A stretch of 41,992 nucleotides of DNA from Stentor coeruleus (lineage: Eukaryota > Ciliophora > Heterotrichea > Heterotrichida > Stentoridae). The stretch lies in NCBI GenBank assembly GCA_001970955.1, contig MPUH01000644.1:1-41992 (forward strand). Direction: 5' to 3'. Shown here piece after piece: positions 19,118 to 28,600 of this stretch; positions within the stretch are counted from its first letter, which is position 1, and the number at the start of each line of letters is the position of its first letter. The notes under the pieces were generated by a model that was given only the letters and a program-made list of their open reading frames with translations, searched no databases and was not told where the DNA came from. The translations under genes were made by a program, and so were the position numbers.

Positions 19118-19920
19118 CCTAAATTTGGCGACAAATAAGGGTTTTTCATGTGGGGAATTGTGCCAATAATTTAAAATTGTATATTTTCAGCTACAAAAAA
19201 ATGCTCTTTACATGATACAACACTGAGATTAATTCATAACAGCGAAACTTGTAATGTAAAAAAAAAAATTTTTATAAAGTTGTGTACTGCTCGCAAAAGA
19301 ACATATTTGAAAATGAAAAAAAAAAAGATTATTACTTGGACTGTTATAGTTAACAAGTTAGGATTTAAGCAGGCGATGAGTTTGAGTGGATTAAGCTCAT
19401 AAACAGTTGTTGACTTATACCAAAGGTTTAGAAAAAAAAATGGTGAAATTTGCAGGAGAATGATATTCTGATTGGAGGAGATTGCATTGTGCTCATATCG
19501 ATAAATGTAAGTTTTTTAACATAAATATAATTACATTTATAGAGCTGATGGTATCTAGATTCTTGGCGATGCAAAGTAACTAAATAAAAAAAGATTTCTT
19601 TGATTATTGTGCCTGATAGAACCTGGGGAATTTTAAAAAAATGCATCTTGGAGCATGTTTATAAAGAATCAATAACCCTCACTGACTGTTAGAAATCTTA
19701 TTCAAAATTGAGTAAATATTATAAATATCATCAAGTTAATCATAGCAAATTTTACTCTGATTTATCAACAGGAATAAATAAAAATAGAATTAAAAGTGCA
19801 TAGAATGGAATTAAATATCAAATTAAGCCAAGAACAGAACAGTAAAAATAAGATAGAAGATGGGTTATAGAGAAATTTCCTTAAGGCTTTAAGCTAAAAA
19901 CTTTTTTTTTCTATGAAGTC
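19118..19920 (+). mobile_element. Dead Merlin / IS1595-type (ISXO2-like) transposase
   Basis: The plus strand carries a broken DDE transposase. In order: GFFMWGIVP and NCIFSATKKCSL (N-terminal zinc-ribbon position), RTYLKMKKKKIITWTVIVNK, LGFKQAMSLSGLSS, stop, TVVDLYQRFRKKNGEICRRM (helix-turn-helix region), IGGDCIVLI, VPDRTWGILKKCILEHVYKE, SITLTDC, stop, KSYSKLSKYYKYHQVNHSKF, then a tail around GIKYQIKP. These match the family pattern of (D)RTWxTL, TDxWxGYxxL and HxxVNHSxxFxD. Stops at TDC-stop-K and KSA-stop-N stand where the family has Trp, so TGG became TAG. The first catalytic Asp is not preserved, and there are frameshifts. I did not find terminal inverted repeats by eye. Clearly inactive. 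Confidence 0.8.
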
Positions 19921-20079
19921 TAAATATATTATTTAATTAAAAAATTAGTTGCCCAAGTCGAATTATAATTAAAATTTTAAGCTTGGGATAATCTAGCTGA
20001 TGGATTAAAGGCAACTCTAATATTTTTCAATCGACTTTTTTAGAATAAATCCTTCATTTTATTTAAGAAAAAATTATTA

Positions 20080-20532
20080 TTATTTCTACATGAAAATCAA
20101 TGGACGGGTAATTATTTAAGATAAAATCTCAGCTCCATCAAAATCATAAATAGAATTCCTGATTTATATCTTCTAGTTATTTTTTAAATGAAAAAGATAT
20201 GCCATCTTCAATAATTATTTCATGATACTTACCAATAAGATCCGTAATAGATGTATTTATACTTTTTCCCTGCTTATAACAACTAGCAAGGCCATTTTTT
20301 GATTTTCTAAAACTTTTCGAAAGTATTGAAGCTTTTTAACCATATGCAACCCTACAATTTTTACTGGAATTCTGCCAAAAATAGAATTATGGGTATGATG
20401 AACTGTTTCGAAAGCATAATTTATAAATATGTCTTCTAAAGAAGTAAATTTTTTTTTTAAGCCAAAATTTTCAACATGATATATACCTTTGACTAGAAAT
20501 TTCTTATAAGTGGAAATAAAATACTTAATTCT
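20080..20532 (-). pseudogene. Unassigned remnant downstream of thiolase
   Basis: On the minus strand an open frame of about 91 codons runs from 20532 to a TAA at 20257, without a start codon: for example FLVKGIYHVENFGLKKKF, FETVHHTHNSIFGRIPVKIV, then GLHMVKKLQYFRKVLENQK. After the stop, a different frame continues the protein-like character (TSITDLIGKYHEIIIEDGIS, then FDGAEILS near 20110). It begins only a few bases after the thiolase stop codon, so no promoter or start fits; it looks like the 3' part of a gene truncated by the thiolase gene's position. Family unknown. Confidence 0.4.
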
Positions 20533-20540
20533 TCAACTAA

Positions 20541-21728
20541 TTAATTTAAAACCTCTATGATTATTGCAGTAGCACCACCTCCACCATTGCAAATAGCAGC
20601 GCATCCTAAGGTTTTATTTTGCTCTCTTAAAGAATTTATCAATGTGCATACAATACGTGCTCCTGATGTGGCAAAAGGATGGCCAAGTGCTACAGCCCCA
20701 CCATTAATATTAACTTTACTGTGGTCAAGGCCAAGCATTTTCATATTTACAATCGCGATTGAGCTGAAATTTTCGTTTATTTCCCACAATTGTATGTCAT
20801 TAATGTTCAGATTTGCCCTTTTAAGAGCTTTTTCTATAGCGCCAGTAGGTGCTGTGCCAAAATGAACTGGCTCAACTTCATGGTCTGCATATGATAGAAT
20901 TCTGGCTATTGGCTTCATTTCATTATCTTTCAAAGATTTTTCGTCCATTAGCACAAGCATAGCAGCACCATCATTAAATCCTGAAGCATTAGCTGCAGTT
21001 ATTGTTCCACCTGATTCAAAAACAGGTTTTAATAAAGGAATTTTATCATAATTCACTTTTTTATATTCATCATCTTCGCACACTTCGATTTTTTTACCCT
21101 TTACTTCTTTCACTATTTTGGTCACTTCTTTTGCATAAAAGCCTCTTTCCCAAGCTTTATTTGCCCTTCTGTAAGACTCAGCGCAAAAATTATCCTGTTC
21201 TTCTCGGGTAATTGAGTATTTAGAAATAGTCCTTTCAGAACATAAGCCCATTGTCAAATTGCTATGCTTACAAAATACCCCGTCACTATTTAATAAATCG
21301 CGAATTTTACTATTTCCAAAACTCTGGCCTTCACGATAATTCTCAATAAAAAAAGGTGCTAAACTCATATTTTCAATTCCTCCTGCAGCGACAATGCGAT
21401 TATGCCCTAAAGCTATACTTTGAGCTGCTAAAGTAGTCGCTTTCAAGCTAGATGAACAAGCTTTATTGATTGTCGTGCATACTGTTGAATAAGTCAACCC
21501 AACTCCTAAAGCTACCATTCTTGCTGGACCTTGGCCCATTCCTCCAAACATACATCCAATCATAACTTCATCAATTTGTGAAATATCTAGCTCAGTCTCC
21601 TCTAGAGCTGCTAATAAAGCACTTACGCCTAATTTTACAGCTGGGACTGTTGCAAGAGAACCCATAAATTTTCCTATTGGGGTTCTTTTGAAAGCCGCAA
21701 TGTAAACTTTCTGACCAAAAGATTTCAT
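20541..21728 (-). CDS. Acetyl-CoA C-acetyltransferase (thiolase)
   Basis: A full-length thiolase of 395 residues, the normal size. It condenses two acetyl-CoA to acetoacetyl-CoA, or does the reverse. Catalytic residues are in place: nucleophile Cys91 (INKACSSSLKA), His350 (GGAVALGHPFATSG) and Cys380 (CAAICNGGGGA). NEN replaces the usual NEAFA at residues 318-321 (INENFSS), and HPFATSG replaces HPxGxSG, both mild changes. There is no N-terminal targeting peptide and no C-terminal peroxisome signal (ends IIIEVLN), so a cytosolic biosynthetic enzyme like ACAT2 is likely. It is head to head with the ubiquitin protease gene with only 17 bp between start codons. Confidence 0.95.
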   Translation of the reverse strand: MKSFGQKVYIAAFKRTPIGKFMGSLATVPAVKLGVSALLAALEETELDISQIDEVMIGCMFGGMGQGPARMVALGVGLTYSTVCTTINKACSSSLKATTLAAQSIALGHNRIVAAGGIENMSLAPFFIENYREGQSFGNSKIRDLLNSDGVFCKHSNLTMGLCSERTISKYSITREEQDNFCAESYRRANKAWERGFYAKEVTKIVKEVKGKKIEVCEDDEYKKVNYDKIPLLKPVFESGGTITAANASGFNDGAAMLVLMDEKSLKDNEMKPIARILSYADHEVEPVHFGTAPTGAIEKALKRANLNINDIQLWEINENFSSIAIVNMKMLGLDHSKVNINGGAVALGHPFATSGARIVCTLINSLREQNKTLGCAAICNGGGGATAIIIEVLN

Positions 21729-21745
21729 TATAATATTTTCTTTTA
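21729..21745. promoter_or_regulatory. 17-bp bidirectional intergenic region
   Basis: TATAATATTTTCTTTTA is everything between the thiolase ATG (minus) and the ubiquitin protease ATG (plus). Both 5' leaders and the shared promoter must fit here or extend into the coding sequences. TATAAT-like at one end, but this is unremarkable in AT-rich DNA. Confidence 0.5.
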
Positions 21746-23011
21746 ATGGAAAAACCTAAAAGACTAAAGGGCATAAAAAATCTGAAAAATACTTGCTTTA
21801 TAAATTCAGTAATCCAATGCCTAATCCATATTAAGCCTATCAGATCATATATGCACAAGATTTTAGATATTAATTGTGAAAATGTAGAATCTCAAGAGGG
21901 AAAAACTGATAAAATTTTATTTCTGTTAAAAGAATTAATTGGAAAAACTTATGAAGAAGAAAAAATCATAAATCCGACTGAATTTGTTAATGAGTCATTT
22001 AAGTTATTTCAAGGAATTAAACCTTATACTCAGCAAGATGCACAAGAATTTTTATATCTTCTAGTTGAAAAACTGCACAATGAAATTAAGAAAATTAATG
22101 AAACAGAGTCTTCTATATTCTCTGAAACATTTAGCGGCAAAAAAATAGTTACTATTAAATGTAATACTTTGAATATAAATAATACTATTGAAGAAGATTT
22201 TAAACAGCTTGAACTCCCTATACCTATTGCATCTAATGAAAATTATAGTGAACGAGATATGCCTAATGAAAGAGCAATGATAGAAGATTACAAGCAATCA
22301 TTTGAAGCTAAATTTTGTGGGCTGTTTACTTTTAATAGGAATAATCATAGCATATATGATTGCTTACGTTTATATTTTTCTCCAGAAAAGTTAGAATGTT
22401 GTACTTATTGCTATAATAAAAAAACTTGTGATAGATACGAAGAAATATTAGTACTACCAAATTATTTAATTATTTGCTTCAAAAGATTTAAGTTTAATCG
22501 AAAAGCAGTCAAGTCTTCAGATCGAATTTACATACCACAAACACTAAATCTTCAAGAGTTTTCAAAAGATAGACATCCAATCTATAATATTCATTCTCTT
22601 ATTCAGCATAAAGGTCGAGTTGGACGTGGACATTATACCTCATATTTACAAGATAAGGGTAATTGGTTTATGTTTGATGATAAAAATTTAAGTCACACAA
22701 CATGGCAAAATGCATTTAAAGCACAACCATATATAGTTATATATAGCAAAGATATAGAAGGTATAAGGAAAGTAACAAAAGGGAACTTTTATTTACCAAA
22801 AGAACTGATTAAGAAATATAAATATATAGCTCAACCTATGAAATATAATTTAAGAAAACATTTATGTGAGCATGGACTAGTCCCTCTTACTAAGATTCAT
22901 AATTTTACAGCTGTTGATCTAGAATGCTTTAATAGTATAAAGAAATTATTTGATGAAGATATAAATGATGAAGCCTGCAAGATATGCAATAAAGAGGAAT
23001 GTAAAGGATGA
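21746..23011 (+). CDS. Ubiquitin-specific protease (C19 family)
   Basis: A cysteine protease of 421 residues that removes ubiquitin from proteins. The Cys box is at the very N-terminus: GIKNLKNTCFINSVIQCL, nucleophile Cys17, with Asn15 nearby for the oxyanion hole (a Lys stands where the family usually has Gly in NLGNTC). The QQDAQEF motif is at residues 96-102. The His box is GRGHYTSYLQDKGNWFMFDD with His296 and Asp311/312. One CxxC (CTYC, residues 219-222) remains of the usual two-pair zinc finger. The core domain is short. A C-terminal extension after about residue 340 ends in CKICNKEECKG, perhaps a further zinc site. Ends in TGA, evidence for the standard code. Confidence 0.93.
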   Translation: MEKPKRLKGIKNLKNTCFINSVIQCLIHIKPIRSYMHKILDINCENVESQEGKTDKILFLLKELIGKTYEEEKIINPTEFVNESFKLFQGIKPYTQQDAQEFLYLLVEKLHNEIKKINETESSIFSETFSGKKIVTIKCNTLNINNTIEEDFKQLELPIPIASNENYSERDMPNERAMIEDYKQSFEAKFCGLFTFNRNNHSIYDCLRLYFSPEKLECCTYCYNKKTCDRYEEILVLPNYLIICFKRFKFNRKAVKSSDRIYIPQTLNLQEFSKDRHPIYNIHSLIQHKGRVGRGHYTSYLQDKGNWFMFDDKNLSHTTWQNAFKAQPYIVIYSKDIEGIRKVTKGNFYLPKELIKKYKYIAQPMKYNLRKHLCEHGLVPLTKIHNFTAVDLECFNSIKKLFDEDINDEACKICNKEECKG

Positions 23012-23628
23012 ATTATTAGATCAATAATTTGATAGTTAACATCATTAAATTTGATGATATTGGAATTTATATAGCCATTTTTTATAGGTTATAAATGCCT
23101 TCAAGAAAATTATGCTTTCAAATTCATTTTTTTTTGTAAGGTATTATATAATTTTGCACCCATTTATATCAGTGATGTATTAAAATTATTAACAGAATGA
23201 ATCAATAGTAATAATTTGAATGCTCTTTATAGTCTAATTTATACATTCTAAAACTCTGGATATAGTAGAGTTATATGATTTATAATTTTTCTTAAAAAAA
23301 AATCAATAAGTTTAATTTAATTTTATATAATTTCCTATGCAAGATCAGCCAAATCTGTATATAAAAAGCTTAATTTTAAATGTGATGGAAAATATTTTTT
23401 TATTTTAAACTTTAGTATTGAGATTCTGTGGTAAAAACATACTCAATTTATTCTTACGATTCAAAAAAAAATCCATTAAAATTTAGCATTCGCCAAAAGT
23501 TCTTATTAAGTTTATTTAGTAAAATAAACGATATATATTAACTAGGAAAAGCTTGAGTAGAATCTTGTAAAAACTTTGAAAGTTAAGTAAAAATTAAATG
23601 ATCTATGGTAATTATGGATGTTTTATAA
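23012..23628. other. Intergenic DNA, nothing recognised
   Basis: AT-rich, several A runs, no supported frame. Confidence 0.6.
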
Positions 23629-24558
23629 ATGTCTGGTGTTGAATTATATGCTAATGAGCTAATAAACTACGCTCAAGAGCATCCATGCCTTACAGTCATA
23701 TTTGTAATCTTAGTACTGAAAAAACTTTTCAATCTTTTCAAAAGAGGTAAATCTCTGAAAGATGAAGTTGTTTTCATAACTGGGGCTGCCAATGGAATTG
23801 GCAGATCTACAGCAATTAGAATGGCCAAACTTGGGGCTAAAGTTGCTATAGCAGATATCGATATTAAAAAGGCTGAGCAGACTGCAAAGGAAATTTTAGA
23901 TCTAAAACAACGTGCTATTGCTGTTCATTGTGATGTCACTTCAATTGAATCAGTAAATAAAGCAACAGAATTTGTTCGTAGCCATTTAGGTAACCCAACT
24001 ATTCTTATAAACAACGCAGGGATTGTTAGTGGCAAGTCAATCACAGAGCTTTCTTATGAAGCTATCGAAAGAACCTTCAAAGTTAATGCAATTTCTCATT
24101 TCTATACCATTAAAGCTATGCTTCCAGATATGCTCAAAGCTAATAAAGGGCATATTGTAACTATTGCTTCAGTAGCTGGCTTAGGTGGAGTTAGTAAAAT
24201 GACAGACTACTGTGCTTCAAAATATGCAGCTGTAGGAATTGATGATTCATTACGTAATGAATTAAGACAACAGAAGTCAGCAGTAAAAACTACATGTGTT
24301 TGCCCGTATTATATCAACACTGGAATGTTTGATGGAGTCTCAACAAAATTCACTTTCCTTCTACCAATGCTTAAAGAAGAATATGTTAGTGAACAAATTG
24401 TTGAAGCTATTCGCTATAATGTGCCTATTATTATGATGCCTAGAATCATGTATTTAGCAATATTTCTTAAAGGCTTACTGCCTACATGTGCCATTGATAT
24501 AATTGGAGAAATACTTGGCTTACAGGAGAGCATGGAAACTTTTAAAGGTAGGGCATAA
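23629..24558 (+). CDS. Short-chain dehydrogenase/reductase, membrane-anchored (SDR16C-like)
   Basis: A protein of 309 residues. An N-terminal hydrophobic segment (about residues 20-36, CLTVIFVILVLKKLFNLF) anchors it, probably to ER or lipid droplets. The NAD(P)-binding motif TGAANGIG is at 51-58, an Asp-rich stretch after strand 2 (IADIDIKKA) suggests NAD(H) preference, and CDVT and NNAG (128-131) follow. The catalytic set is Asn153, Ser181, Tyr194 and Lys198 (DYCASKYAAVG). Overall arrangement matches SDR16C enzymes such as 17-beta-hydroxysteroid dehydrogenase 11/13 and retinol dehydrogenase 10, which act on retinoids, steroids or fatty alcohols; the substrate cannot be told. Stands alone with long flanks. 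Confidence 0.9.
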   Translation: MSGVELYANELINYAQEHPCLTVIFVILVLKKLFNLFKRGKSLKDEVVFITGAANGIGRSTAIRMAKLGAKVAIADIDIKKAEQTAKEILDLKQRAIAVHCDVTSIESVNKATEFVRSHLGNPTILINNAGIVSGKSITELSYEAIERTFKVNAISHFYTIKAMLPDMLKANKGHIVTIASVAGLGGVSKMTDYCASKYAAVGIDDSLRNELRQQKSAVKTTCVCPYYINTGMFDGVSTKFTFLLPMLKEEYVSEQIVEAIRYNVPIIMMPRIMYLAIFLKGLLPTCAIDIIGEILGLQESMETFKGRA

Positions 24559-25606
24559 TAGTAATTAGGTTTAGGTTTTATAAAGCTTTACTCTAATTTA
24601 TCTCAATGCATGGAAAAGATAGAAGAGTTTTATAAACGGACTCATAAATGCTGATAAAATAAAATTTTAAATATTAGAAATCCATTTAATTCTATGACAA
24701 ATTTTTAGCTTAATAATTTGTGTTAATAGCATAATAATATTTAAACTATTATCATTAGAGAATACATAATTTTTACTATATAGCATATTAAACAAAGCAA
24801 TTCTTCATTTATCATATAGTATTAACTGACTTATGGATTTGAGAATCATATTTTTAGCAATAAAATTGGTATAATAATGAATAATTAAGAATAGAGAACA
24901 CTATAGTATGCAAAAATTAAAAAAAAAAAAGAATAAACGTAAATAATTCATTATAAAATCAGATAAAATTCGAAATGGTGAACGAATAGATTAATCAATT
25001 CATCAAGCATGCAATTACAATATCTTAAATAGTTGATATTATATTGTTTAAAATNATGGTGAACGAATAGATTAATCAATTCATCAAGCATGCAATTAAT
25101 TTGATAATTTAAATTAAGACATAATGTAAAAACTAAAGCTGCTAATAAGAAAATTTAAAATTTATATAAAATTAAAAAGAGTAAACTGGAGATGCAAATG
25201 CCTCTTTCAACCCTTAAAGCAAGTAATAAGTGCTTCATCAAACACTATAACATATTTTAATTCATTTTTTATTTATAAAAACAAAATCACTGAATTCCAA
25301 TGGTAGGCTTGAATTTTCTATATCTCTCAAAAGTATATTCTATAATAGTTAAAAATGTAATAAGAATTTCAAATAAAATATACTTTAAAGTCTTTGCATT
25401 CCCTAATTTTCACCAGAAATCATATCCAATTATACCCCATGCTAATCTCAACTTCCGGGCCTATCCGTAATCGATATTGAAAATATAATTTAAAATTGTA
25501 TCATATTTTAGAAATGCCATAAAGCAGCAAGCTAAGAAATCTAAAGGAAAAAAAAAACCCCTAAGAATTCTATTTTGAGTGCATTCAGCATAATTAACTA
25601 TTAGAA
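24559..25606. other. Intergenic DNA holding an exact 43-bp repeat and an N
   Basis: No supported gene on either strand. AT-rich with several A runs; the only structure is the duplicated 43-mer described next. It separates the 3' ends of the convergent dehydrogenase and Spt6 genes. Confidence 0.6.
24975..25098. repeat. 43-bp exact direct repeat flanking an ambiguous base
   Basis: A 43-nt stretch starting ATGGTGAACGAATAGATTAA occurs at 24975-25017 and again at 25056-25098. The second copy begins immediately after the only N of the window (25055). This is how an unmerged contig overlap would look, though a true duplication is possible. Confidence 0.8.
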
Positions 25607-28600
25607 CTAATCTTGATCTTCAGCTTCTTGATATTCATCACGGCCAGGTCTTTTAATATTTCTGCGTTCAGTACACTCTTTTGCAAAGTGCCCTTCTTTA
25701 CCACAATTGTAGCAATTGCTTGGAGGATTTTTTATACAATCTTTACTCAGATGAGTATCGCTTCCGCACTTGCGACATTTTTTATCATCTCTTTTTACAA
25801 TTTTATTGATTCTTTCACCCCTACTACGACTTCTTGGTCTTTTATCTCTCCTATCATCACTTTGTCTCTCATAAACATCAGGACTTCTAGTATTAATCAT
25901 TTCTTCAGGACCCTCATCCCTCCTAGGAGTATTTGGTGCTGAATACAATGGAGTCATAGGTTTTTCAACTTTCCCTTTAATCGCATAATGATTTGTTATA
26001 TCTATTTGTGGGGGTTTAATTCTTTGAAGCTGTGCTTGATAATTCCTTTCTAAATGATGTCTTTTAAACCATCCTATTAAGTAATTCAAGCTTGTGTGAT
26101 ATGCCTCATGGAAAAATAACCCTCGGGGTTTAACTTTTATATACTCCGAAACAACTTTTTCTTTTGGCAAGTAATACAATACTAAAAATTGTGGGTATTG
26201 TTCGAGGATTGTGAAATAATAGGGAATTGTGCTAGGCTTACTCCTTTTTTCTTGTTTGAGTAAAACAGGGATATTATTGGAAAAATCTTTAAATTTAGGA
26301 TTAGAGATTGCTTCTTTAGTAAGTTTTTCACATGGCGAAATATACCTGTCTATTATTTCTTGTAAAAATTCATAGACTTCTTCACCTATTTTGAATTTAG
26401 TGCCAAGCATGTTTTGTGCTGGCTTTCCTTCTTCAATGATATCTAAATGTGCATAGACATTATTGTAAAATTTCCATGTGCATGTTATATGGTCTTGGCC
26501 ACGGCTACTTGGCCTAAACAAGCATTCACCAATATCTTTATCTGATAATTCTTCGCATGCTGTTTTAAGACCTATGTTTCTAAACTTTTGATGATTAACT
26601 ACTCTTGGAACATATTTTTGGCCTTGCCGATATTCATCATCATCAAGACCAGTTTTATCATTCCAATCCTCTTCTGCTCTTTTAAAACACCCGCCATGTT
26701 CAAGTTCTGTTTCAAGATCCTTTAAATATTTCGAATGGTCTGATAATTCTTTAGGTAAAACACTCAAACGAATTCTATACAAAACATCACTTTCTGGGGG
26801 TTTTCTTAAAAAATCTAATACCCTTGCTGTAAGTGACATTCCTTTAATAAATGCTTTCATTTCTTCTGTTGTTGGCTGCTTATCAGGGAAAATTTGATCT
26901 TGATCGATTGAACCTTTTAATCCGCTTTCAAGCTTTACAATTAAAGATTTACTATGTTCATCAAATCCTATTACAGTGCATTGAACTAATTTTCCAGCAG
27001 ACAAAGTTAATCTAGACTCTCCAGATAACAAGTATATAAGATCAATGCCAGAAGGTTCTTCAAATTTTTTTTTTTCTGTGTAAAAAGGTTTGCTGAGCTC
27101 ATCCACAATAAAATTCAATACTTCAATCATATTTTCAACTCCCTGAGCCTTTTCAAGTTGGCCAGCATAAAAACTTAATGCTAGATCTTTCATATAACTT
27201 GGTTCTCTCATAATTCTGGCTATAGCTTCATCTTCTCTATGAATATCCGGAAGTTCCAAAGCAGATTTCGCAATTCTTTGGGCTTTTTCATAGCTTTCAG
27301 GGTGAATTCTAGTAGAATCAAGTGGATCTGTTTCTTTTTCTTCATATCTTATATAAATAAATCCAGCACAATTTTCATAGACTTTACTAGTTAAAAGTCT
27401 TTTATTTATAAGTGCAGCTCTCATTTTGAGTTTACCTTTGAATTTCTTAAATATAGACTCGATTAAATCATAAGCTTTAGCAGGACCCAAACCAGGAACA
27501 AAAGCTAATGAAGCTTGCAAGTGAGTATAATTTATTATTTTGTTTATATCAACACCTACTTTGCTAACTTCTTCGCAAGCTACGTTTTCCAGTTGCCATT
27601 CAAGTCGTTTTGCGTTAACAAGTTTTTGCATTGGATCTAATGAAAGGAGAGTTGTTTGGACTTCATTCGGATCACTCCAAAGACCTAAAGTTTCAGATAA
27701 AGGAAATTGAACAAATCTACCTAAACTCACTGCAGTTTTCAATAAAATATCACCTTCAGGGAATAAGCTTTTTGCTCTTTGAGAAGAAGCAAATAATTTT
27801 GGAACTTCAATGTCATGGAAAAATACCTTGATCTGACTGTGTAGTAATGAATTTTGCTCTATTTTCCAGTCGTGATTTTTTTCATTATATTTTCCTACAT
27901 GAAGATTATTGCTCATATTCATTATATACTTCTTTATATTAATAGCATGTAGGCAATTGGCAGCGATTACTACCGCATAAGGATGATGAGCCAGTATGAT
28001 TTTTTCCACATCTCTTTTCTCATTCTTATATAAAGCCATATCTGATTTAGAAAGCCCTTCAAAATTTCTAGCAGCCAGAGTTCTAAAATATCCAATTTCT
28101 GCAACAGCACCATTGCTATCCATTACAACTAAAACTGTCTGACCAAAATATTCTGTAATATGATCAGTGACAATAACAATAATTTTTTTTTTTTCTACAT
28201 CTTCCTCAAGATGATCTTTCCCACTAGGCTTAACCTTCTCATCTTCTTCAAAAACCAGCTGTCTTTTGCATAATAGTCTTCGGTATGATTTTTTGCATTG
28301 ATCAATTATAAAATCTTCAGCTTTAGAACTTAACTCATTATAACACTCTTGTGAGAATTCTTCATACAAATCATCAAGCATTTTTTCTATAATTTCAACT
28401 CTGAAATAATTCCATTGTAATGCTATTTCTGTATTTTCAGGTGAATTTAATAATGGAATAAGCTTATCTAGAATTTTCCCGTCTTTATGCGATTTCCATG
28501 GTAACTTGAATTCAGTCTGAATCCATCCATTTTTCTCAGCTTTCCAAACATCAGCCCAAAATTTTGCATCAATTACCCCGAAATCCTTCCCTGATATACA

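Noticed and set aside
19428..19646. Minus-strand 72-residue open frame
   Set aside because: It is antisense to the recognisable transposase remnant on the plus strand.
20557..21211. Plus-strand open frames inside the thiolase gene
   Set aside because: Shadows of the conserved minus-strand thiolase.
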